Shown: piece by piece, positions 56,165-64,000 of the stretch
Position numbering within the stretch: the stretch's first letter is position 1
Layout: every line of letters begins with the position of its first letter
Made by a program: the position numbers and the translations under genes
The notes under the pieces: generated by a model
Databases searched by the model: none
What the model saw: only the letters and a program-made list of their open reading frames with translations
What the model was told of the DNA's origin: nothing
From: Ashinkailepas kermadecensis
Lineage: Eukaryota; Arthropoda; Thecostraca; Neolepadidae
DNA: 64,000 nt
Assembly (NCBI GenBank): GCA_034440615.1
Contig: JAOTOM010004318.1
Location: 136,001-200,000, forward strand
Direction: 5' to 3'

Positions 56165-57000
56165 GGAAACCCAAGTGGATGGCCTATAGTTATATGTGGT
56201 TGAAAATACGATCAAAACCATGTTAATAACAAGTTTAACCACTAGAAACCGCATAATTACAGGCAACGGGATTGATTAACCGATTTCAAGGGTTGACTCA
56301 CTAGATGCCGATTGGCAATATGTTTCGTGAAGTCATGGCTGAGTTCTGACTGTGACTGCCGGGAATAACCGGATATAGCGATTGGTTTAATAGGCACAAA
56401 ACGTGGATGTTTAGGAGTATTTATGGCATTATATTGGGAGAGACTATGTCAGACGATTGCCTGAGCGGCTGTTCTGTCGTTGGTCGGTATATTGGACTGA
56501 TACCTATTTATAGGTATCAGTCCAATAGGCCATCTATGGTTGATTCCTGACTTAGAACCAGCCAGCTATAATAACAGGAAACTGGCCAACTGGAGGCTGA
56601 TGTCTCGGGATCTGCATATCAATATCGCTGGCAGGGGAATCAGGGCAGAACGTATTTAACACGGCCAACCTGAATTGAAACCACAACAGGAACGAGAACG
56701 GAAATGGCATTTGGTACCAGAATGCCATAATACGTCCATGTGAAATGCACTCAAGCTCTGCCCCAGTGTGCTCTTGCTGTGCCATTAATTTACGCATCAA
56801 TTTGCGTATAAAATACAGCATAGATATGTATGCAAAGTGAACATTTGAATTCTTCTTGTTTAAGTAAAGAAACCATGCCACGGATGAAGGAACTTTCTGA
56901 GGAAACTTTTCACAACTGTCCCCCAGTTCTATGGTGAAATTTTCCCAAGTTATTCCATTTTTTTGCCAAAGTGCTACAGGATTGATGTCGGTGTAATAAG
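56165..57000. other. Unassigned, with one strong palindrome
   Basis: No gene recognised. Contains the 36-bp palindrome described separately. Confidence 0.4.
56491..56526. repeat. Perfect 17-bp inverted repeat, 2-nt centre
   Basis: ATTGGACTGATACCTAT, TT, ATAGGTATCAGTCCAAT. No mismatches. It sits in non-repetitive-looking DNA. Confidence 0.97.
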
Positions 57001-57039
57001 TGGTCGGAATGAACGGTCGGACGTCACTACTATTCCTTG

Positions 57040-59009
57040 GCCATCGGCGGTGTCATAGGCGGGACCATTCGTGGGATTATCGGCGGGATCATTGGCGGGG
57101 CCATCGGCGGGCCATCGGCGGGTCCACCTGCGGGGCCATCGGCGGGACCATCGGTGGGACCATTGGCGGGGCCATCGGGGCTCCCGCTTCGATCGCAGCC
57201 CGCAGTTTTATCCTTTTTGCTGCATGCCCATTTCCATTTCATAATGGAGGTGGTGGTGGGGCAAAATTCACTATTGGAGGGGCAAAATTCAGCATTGGGG
57301 ATGGGCATGCCCCTAAAAAATTGTGCAAAATAACACGTCTGATTGTAGGGCTCCAATCCATTTTTGTTATGGGTCCAGTACACTTGTGCACACACATCCA
57401 GCATACTCCACCACCCCGGCTCTTTTTAGGGCTTACTGTTTTTTTTGTGCACCGACGTTTTTAAGCTACGTTTTCGAAGACCCCGATGTGTTTATTTAGT
57501 GCAGTCATTTTTTTTCCTTTTTGGGACCATGCTGCTTTTTGCGGGTCCAGCCTGCTTTTATGGCCCTTATGTGATGGCATGGCCACGGTGTACTTTGAGG
57601 GCCCCCTGATTTTTTTTTAAGAGCTCCCGGTGTGCTTAATTGGTGCTACAACGCGTGTTTCAAGGTCTTGTCTGTTTTTGCGAGGTTGGTGCCCTTTAGA
57701 GGGCCGTTTATATGGCGAGTACCGTCTATATGGCGCTATAGTTATACCGAGTTTGCATGCAATAAATATCAGTGCGACGTAGAAATGCACCAGGCGTCAC
57801 GATTGAACAATGCAAGAGTTCTTTGACAGAACATCATTAAGGATCGATATTAACGTGCACCTGCACATATCGATATTAACGTGTTCGATCGTCAACAAAA
57901 CATTGGCACGATATCAAGACATGGCGACCTGCCAGTGGATCCCTGTTGCTGATGTGAGCTGAGCCCCGAGTAGCAGCCCACAATGTATTCTGGGCGCATT
58001 ATTTTTGTGTTAACTATGGAAAAGTACGATCGTAACAGCCTGGGTGTAGTTAGGATCAGAGCTGCAGATAGCTTTTCAACGACCTGCACCTCAGTTGTCT
58101 GGAGTCGTGCGTTGTAATGTATAGACGGTGTATCTGGTTGACTCAGCTGGACGAACTCTGCTGAGCCAGATTTTGTGTAGTTAGAACAGCTGGAATGCAC
58201 AGCTCATGGGTACAATGTACTCCAGTCGTCGTGCACGTGAGAGTACCGCCACCAACCCTAGTGCCGCGGGCGCACTGTCGGGGCCGTCGGGTGTGTTAGA
58301 TAGAAGCATGGTGGACTTGATTACAAAGTGAAACCAGAAAGTGGCAAGATGTTTTTGTGCACCACAACAGGTGGCAGTCAGCTAACTCATCATGTCGAAC
58401 ATAAAGGTACGACCGATCTCTCACCAGCATCATGTAGGCACCAGGATGTAGCTGTGTATGCTTTTGGGAGGGCACTACCTCCCCCCCCCCAAAAAAAAAA
58501 AAAATATTGGTCTTGCCCTCCCAATAGCTTCAACTTTTAACATGGGACCCTATGTGCTATGCCCCTCAATCCATTTGGGCCCACCCATTACCTTCGCGTA
58601 TTGCACGCTCTCAATAATTTTCAGAAACCTAAACCTATGCCTATGGTAGGTGCAATCCGTTCTCAAATTGTCTTCCACGGAGGGTTTGACATGGATAGTC
58701 ATTGGGAGAATGGACTGTGCCACTTCACAGCACCATTGGAAGGTACGCTGCACCGCTTCACTTTCAGGCGTTCCGTCACAACATATCTAGAGGATGACCG
58801 CGGTCCAGTGTTAACGGGCAGTAAGTTGCATCTGCGGTCATCACGTGACAACTTGCTCTGTAGCCGTGAAGGGAGAAATACGGGTGTATGCTGTTCCTGC
58901 CTTGCGTGCCTCAGTCGGACACATAGTATTGGCCGTACAGCGAGCTGGCTACGCATGACTCCTGTCGACATGGAACAATTGATCACTATGGATTTTGGAC
59001 TGCGGTAAC
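57040..59009 (+). repeat. Large duplicated block, copy 2 (left part)
   Basis: Contains the 15-bp array (57,050-57,190), a further 20-bp periodic array (57,480-57,720; units such as GGGTCCAGCCTGCTTTTAT and GGCCACGGTGTACTTTGA), and the long segment. It is broken at 59,010 by the hAT-like element and resumes at 61,978. Confidence 0.88.
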
Positions 59010-59444
59010 ACCCAGAGCATGGGTGCAGCCACGGTTTCGAAATTGAGGGAGGGGGAACAAACCAGGGACGCGGGAAGTTTAAACAGGATGGAGTGGTAGC
59101 CCCCCCCCCCCAAAAGAAAATCCTTGTATTTTAGCCACTTCATTTTCAATTTCTGGTTTTCAGATTTACCATTGTTAAAATGACATTTTGGGGACAAAAT
59201 GGTCTGCCAAAATTAGCAAGTTTCACTCCTTATCACTGCCTATGAACATCTAGGTTTATGTCGTATGTGTTGAGCCCGTGTTCAAAATCAATGCATAGCA
59301 ACGCTGAAAGTACGTTAAACGTTGCCCCCTTGTAGCAGGAAAAAAACAAGAAAATATTCGACGATGGCTTTATTGTAGTAAATATAGGAATACAATAACC
59401 TTTCCCATGCTTGATTTCAGTGTACCCGCTGGAATTTTTCAGCC

Positions 59445-59635
59445 AGAGGCGTCCCTATGAAAGAAAAAGGCACCCTATTGGAAGGAAAGGCACCCCTTCG
59501 GGAAGGACCGAGTGCAACCCATCCCCTCTTTTTTTCAGCCAGGGGCGTCCCTCCAGGTGCTTTCGCAGTGGCGCCGCTCCACAGAAATGGCGCCCCTCCA
59601 GACAAGTGCCCCCGTGACAATCCCTTGATCCATCC
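59445..59635. repeat. 20-bp periodic array, GGCGCCCCT type
   Basis: Units of 19-20 bp: GGCACCCTATTGGAAGGAAA, GGCACCCCTTCGGGAAGGAC, GGCGCCGCTCCACAGAAAT, GGCGCCCCTCCAGACAAGT. Lies inside the TSD-bounded element. Confidence 0.7.
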
Positions 59636-60034
59636 CTGATTACAAGATTGCTCTCTCGCGATTATGAACTCCGGCTGGTTATAAAATAGTGCGCATTCAA
59701 GTGTGACTTCTCTTGCAAATTTCACAACTTCCATTGAACCTTTAAGAGGAAAGCAGACAAGTTGAAAAGTTCTATCTTTTATATGTTCGGAACAGCAATG
59801 TGAGAGTGTAAATAAAAACCAGCGATGATAGCGCCGTCCGAGCAGGTTGCGACAAGCAGATTACGAGTCACATATGATATGAGTGCCTCCTATCACAACG
59901 GCTGCAAACATAAAGAGATTTGATCCTTCTATTCCTATTACACTGGATCATTGTACACACACCGGACCTTCGACACCTTCGAAATTATTTCGATATATGA
60001 ACATTCTGATAACATACGGCAAGCCACGTCGAAT

Positions 60035-61300
60035 GTCACCCACAACATGCAAATTTAATCCATAGCGAAAACAAAACGTGAGGAATGAAGCATCTAAACT
60101 AACCCTTAGCCCTGAGGCTTGACCTGACATGTCCCTGGTTGAAATGTTACTCGAGGGTTGCCCACGAGCTATCTCTTAATAGCAAACATGGGCAGCCTTG
60201 TGAGAAAACGAAGAAACTCGGGCGGCTGAAGAAATGATTTCGTCCTTTGACTTTGAAAATTAAGGTGATTTCTGAACAGTTTGCTAGAGTACCTCACGTC
60301 ACGTCAAGTAACACCAATTTGATGAAAATCGAAGACATAGCGACGAGGCGCGAGGACTTCGAGCAATTTAAGCTATCCTTCCATCTTGTGGTTTGACATC
60401 GACATGTCCCGACATGAAATGTTACTCGTGGTTCACCACGGGCTATTGCTTGATACCAGATGTGGTAGGTTAGGCCGAAAAAAATGCTAGGCGACCGAAG
60501 AAATCGGTTTGACCTTTGATCTTTGAAATTAGTTCGATTTCGTAACATTATAACATGGCACAAGGCACGTCGAATGCCACCCACTTGGTGCAAATTGAAC
60601 TAGCCATTGAATTCAAACTAGCCTTTGACTTTGAGGTTTGACCTTGACATATCCAGGCTTCAAAATGTTACTCGAGGGTTCACCATGGGCTATCGCTTGA
60701 TAGTAGATCTGGGTAGGCCTGGGCGAAAAAAAAGCGAGGCGACCGAAGAAACCAACTTGAATTTTGACCGGTCGAGATTGTTTGGAATCACCAACTTTCT
60801 GATACCGCACAACAAACGATGTAGAATGGCATCCATTTCCCGAAATGTGAACCATAGCGACGAAACGCGAAGTCATTGAAGAACTCAATCAAACCTTTGA
60901 CCTTGACATGTTCCGGTTTGACTCGAGTGTTAACCACTAGCTATCGCTTGATACCAAATTTGGATAGGTTTGAGCGAAAACGGCAAAAATTGAGCCGATC
61001 AGCTTCGCCTTTGCCATTGAAAAACAATTCGATTGCTTAGCTTTCTAATACCGTATAACAAGACACGTCGAACGATGGCCATTTGATGGAAATTGGAGCG
61101 ATAGCAACCGAAGCTCGCGTTCGGTCGATATCGCTTCAATATCGCCATCTAATAAATCAAGCTAACCTTTTGCCTTGAAGTTTTACCTAGACATGTACCA
61201 GTTTGAAATGTTACACGATTGTTCACCACAGGCTAACGCTTGATACCAGATTTGGGCAGGTTAGGATGAAAGCGAAAAAAGTGGGAGGCGACCGAAGAAC
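60035..61300 (+). repeat. Degenerate ~265-bp tandem monomers
   Basis: Recurrent order in each monomer: AATTGAA.CCATAGCGA, GAGG.CATTGAAGAA, CCTTTGACCTTGAGGTTTGA, CTTGACATGTCC, GAAATGTTACTCGAG, TTCACCA.GGGCTATCGCTTG, then CGACCGAAGAAA. The GAAATGTTAC landmark falls near 60,142, 60,415, 60,663, ~60,915 and 61,207, a spacing of 250-295 bp. Paralogous monomers are at 48.04-48.85 kb. Confidence 0.85.
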
Positions 61301-61977
61301 CCGGTTTGCGTTGGACATTTACCTTAAAGTGGTCATGTAAGACCTATGTAGTGGCTTCCAGCGTAGTACAAACCGTTCCAGTTCCAGCGTAGTACAAACC
61401 GAAGCATTTGTGGTAATTTATTCGAACGATCATAAGCACGTCGCTGAATGCCAATGCCAATACTGACTCCATGGCGAACTCGTCGCTGAATGCGAATACG
61501 AATACCCCGTTAACTTGACGTACGTGCTTAAGGCTGCCCATGACTCTCCTCTATGGTCTTGAAGATACCCAAGGATATCCAGAATCACGTTTGTTCAAGA
61601 TATATCCGGTGTATGTGCAGGGGACTGCAACCTAAGACGTATAAAGCCTTGCAATAATGTACATTTGTTCCTTCGCAAGGCACGATTTTCCACCCAATCG
61701 AAGTCACAAGATGGCCACGGTTCATGTTATTCAAGAATGGCCTGGAAGCAGAAATTTCAAACGTTTAATGATTTACCACTCGGAAATTTTGTGATTATCT
61801 TGCTTATATGTTTTTACTTTATAAATTACTAAGCATAATTTTACGGCGATCATGCTCAGGTAGCTGAGGCTTGGGGGACACGAAAGAAATTGAGGGGGAC
61901 AAATCGCCACTTGTCAGAAGTTGGGGGGGGGACATGTCCCCCCAAGCCCCTCCAGTGGTTATTCCCATGACCCAGAG

Positions 61978-62620
61978 CCCTGGAGGACAGGGGCGTAGGG
62001 GTTTAAGACGTCAATGAATCCTTTCCTTGTTCCACCCAGGCTGTTAGGTCCCTGAGAACGTCTGCGAGCCCGTACTTGGAGATATTTACGACGGAGCCTT
62101 CGGCCGAAATGCAACCCGGTAGTTGGTAAAGCCGTCGTAAGGTGAGCTCGTACTTCTGGATCACCATGGCGGGGATAGAAAGGCCAACAGGGCTCCTCAT
62201 GGCTACTGAGGCTATTGTCGGGCCCATAACTTCTACGGGCCGTTACAAAGGTTTGCAGACCCTTGCAAACTTCTTCGGGCCCTTACGAACGTACCTATAC
62301 GGATCCGTACGAACGTCCACGGGCCCTTATTAACTTCTGCGGGCTCTCATGAATGCCTGCGAGCCCCTATGAATATCCACGGGCCCTTACTGATTTATAC
62401 GGGCCCTTACTAACGTCTATGGGCGCTTACAAAGACCTACGGACCGTTACGACGAACGTTGACTGGTCCCTGCGAGGGTCTAAGGGCTATTGCGCACGTC
62501 TACGGGCCTTTCCGAGTGTTGTGAGTCCTGACGAACATGTACGGTCCTTTGCGAGTGTGTACGGACCATTACGATGGTCTACGGGCCATCAGAAGCGATT
62601 ACTTACCTGCCGACTACTGA
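61978..62620 (+). repeat. Large duplicated block, copy 2 (right part), with 20-bp array
   Basis: Begins in register with copy 1 (AATCCTTTCCTTGTTC, then CCAGGCTGTT), includes GGATCACCATGGCGG, and from about 62,215 a 20-bp array of ~20 units (GCCCTTACTGATTTATACGG, GCGCTTACAAAGACCTACGG and others). Confidence 0.88.
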
Positions 62621-63089
62621 AGCTACGTATTGTCCAATGCATTTTTGACATGCTGCATCTAGATGTTTGCTGAGTCGGTATGCTTTCCTGGTTGATGACG
62701 GTGCCATGCTTGCATACAACTTGAGGTGGGAGCGGATCGGACGATCCGGCCCACCCATGAAGATTTGAACGAAGTAAAATTGAAAACTACTTTCTTTCGA
62801 AAGCATAACGGTGCCTTTTGAAATAAAGTGGCCAAATTCCGAGGACATTACACATTTGGTGTAGTCGTGGTATTCTTTGCAAAATCCGCCCCCTCCTTGG
62901 ACAATTTCTGGTGACGTTTCTGCTTACAATGGTAGAATTTCCAAGTTCTTCACTTGCTTGATTACTTCAGATTGATTGCCAAATTGATTGGTTTGTTGAT
63001 TACATTTCACCTGATTGATTACCAAACAGGCTGTTGGCTTACTTGTTAGATTGCATAGAAGACCTACCGAGTGGCTCTGCATGTTCTGT
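62621..63089. other. Nothing recognised
   Basis: Unassigned; a (TTGAT)-rich stretch at 62,955-63,020. Confidence 0.4.
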
Positions 63090-63385
63090 CCGGGTCCCCC
63101 ATCCGTCGGTCCAAGGGCCCTTTTTGACTGCCAGAGGTCCTCTCTGACAACTAGCCCCCCCACCCTCGTCGTCACAGACGACTCTACACGTTCGTCAAGC
63201 CAAAGGCCATCAATATATTCCTGAGAGCTTCTCCGTTGACTCGGGGTCTCTTCATCGACCCCTTTCCGTCCGAAACCCTTTCCGTTAGCACGGGGCCCCT
63301 TTCGTCGGTCCAGGGGCCATACACGTCGGCTCAGGGGGCCTTATCGGCTCCCTGCACCGACTCCTTGAGGGGCCCGCGAGGGTAC
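63090..63385. repeat. 20-bp periodic array, GGGGCCCCTTTCGTCGGTCC type
   Basis: About 13 poorly conserved units; the clearest are GGGGCCCCTTTCGTCGGTCC, AGGGGCCATACACGTCGGCT and AGGGGGCCTTATCGGCTCCC. Confidence 0.6.
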
Positions 63386-63875
63386 CTCAATCGTTGCATA
63401 TCAGTGAAAGTGCATTGGGCTGGTAGCACGAGTTTTCTATAATCTTAAGCAGTGTAAACAATGTATTTCAATATATCGCTATATTTGTGGTTACGTAGAT
63501 TGGTGATGTCTTAAGTTAGAACGAAACGTATCGCAGTGCACGACTATAATCGGTGATATGTTTTATCTACTGAATGAAGAAGCTTCTGATCCAGATACTT
63601 TTTCATCATCTTCAATACGGCGAGCGAAACATCCGCACGAGACGACCATGACACGCAGACGGAACTGAAACCTATTGGTCTTATAGGTAAGGTTGGGCAA
63701 CGATAATATACTTCCTCACGCGGAGTTTCGATGCGAAAACTCAGTGACCGCAATGTATGAATAATCTATTTTTATAAGAGTATTTAGGCATGAAAAATTG
63801 TTGCCTGCAAGAAGGCAAGGTGCTATTTGACTGAACAATTGCACAATGATTATGGATATGTTGAAACTTTTCATG
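63386..63875. other. Nothing recognised
   Basis: Unassigned AT-rich DNA. Confidence 0.4.
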
Positions 63876-63906
63876 CATATATATATATATACATATATAT
63901 ATTTAT

Positions 63907-64000
<94 letters not shown>
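63876..64000. repeat. (TA)n microsatellite, continues past the window
   Basis: More than 50 TA dinucleotides with few interruptions up to the right edge. Confidence 0.98.

Larger units (their letters stand above)
59018..61969. mobile_element. 2,952-bp hAT-like element with exact 8-bp target duplication
   Basis: Left end CATGGGTGCAGCCACGG; right end inverted CATGGGAATAACCACTGG. The 8-mer acccagag abuts both ends (59,010-59,017 and 61,970-61,977). Copy 1 of the surrounding duplicated block provides the empty site (GCGGTAACACAGACAGGGGA near 55,101). The interior holds C/G-rich subterminal blocks, a 20-bp array (59,445-59,635) and about five ~265-bp monomers; no transposase, hence non-autonomous. 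Confidence 0.92.

Overview
The window is eukaryotic, repeat-dominated genomic DNA, most likely from an arthropod. There are no long uninterrupted genes, only short spliced exons. Reverse transcriptases and transposases are in every stage of decay, and short (CCTAA)n tracts of the arthropod telomeric type (TTAGG)n are scattered inside dispersed repeats. No intact RNA gene, CRISPR array or operon is visible. The arthropod assignment is an inference from the TTAGG motif and the element mix.

Left edge (1-8.3 kb): four minus-strand exons fit one phase-consistent model of the cobalamin-trafficking gene MMADHC (cblD); the gene continues off the left edge. Nearly every intron/exon border is embedded in, or abuts, a minisatellite, and at several borders the repeat unit copies the splice site itself. 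The introns also hold a tRNA-derived SINE, a two-copy 290-bp repeat and a nearly complete minus-strand LINE whose ORF2 is broken by only three in-frame stop codons. From 8.4 to 9.1 kb lies a 29-bp minisatellite.

Middle (9-37 kb): BED-finger hAT transposase relic (11.6-12.4 kb); second LINE (14.3-16.3 kb); 700-bp terminal-inverted-repeat element (20.3-21.0 kb); internally deleted DDE_Tnp_4 transposase (21.8-22.4 kb); an 8.4-kb hAT-like element bounded by matching inverted ends and a perfect 8-bp target duplication (24,423-32,856); then a spliced or decayed ZMYM/ZNF862-type hAT transposase on the minus strand (33.0-36.6 kb), whose gap holds a 183-bp MITE and a THAP-type exon. Three copies of one SINE family are each flanked by perfect 13-15 bp target duplications; one sits inside the BED-hAT gene and one inside a LINE. 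A homopolymer-rich tract at 36.56-37.03 kb looks like poor assembly.

Right (37-64 kb): a two-copy tandem duplication (38.3-40.0 kb), LINE relics (40.6-43.6 kb and 55.9-56.2 kb), a broken Kelch-repeat exon (44.1 kb), and a large duplicated block (53.3-55.6 kb versus 57.0-62.6 kb). The second copy of that block is split by a 2,952-bp hAT-like element with an exact 8-bp target duplication (59,018-61,969). This element carries degenerate ~265-bp tandem monomers also found at 48.0-49.5 kb.

The most unusual recurring structure is a set of at least eight degenerate arrays with a ~20-bp period. In each, units begin GG(S)NCC, and each array has its own spacer consensus. The two arrays whose surroundings can be bounded (31.2-32.1 kb and 59.4-59.6 kb) lie inside the two TSD-bounded hAT-like elements.
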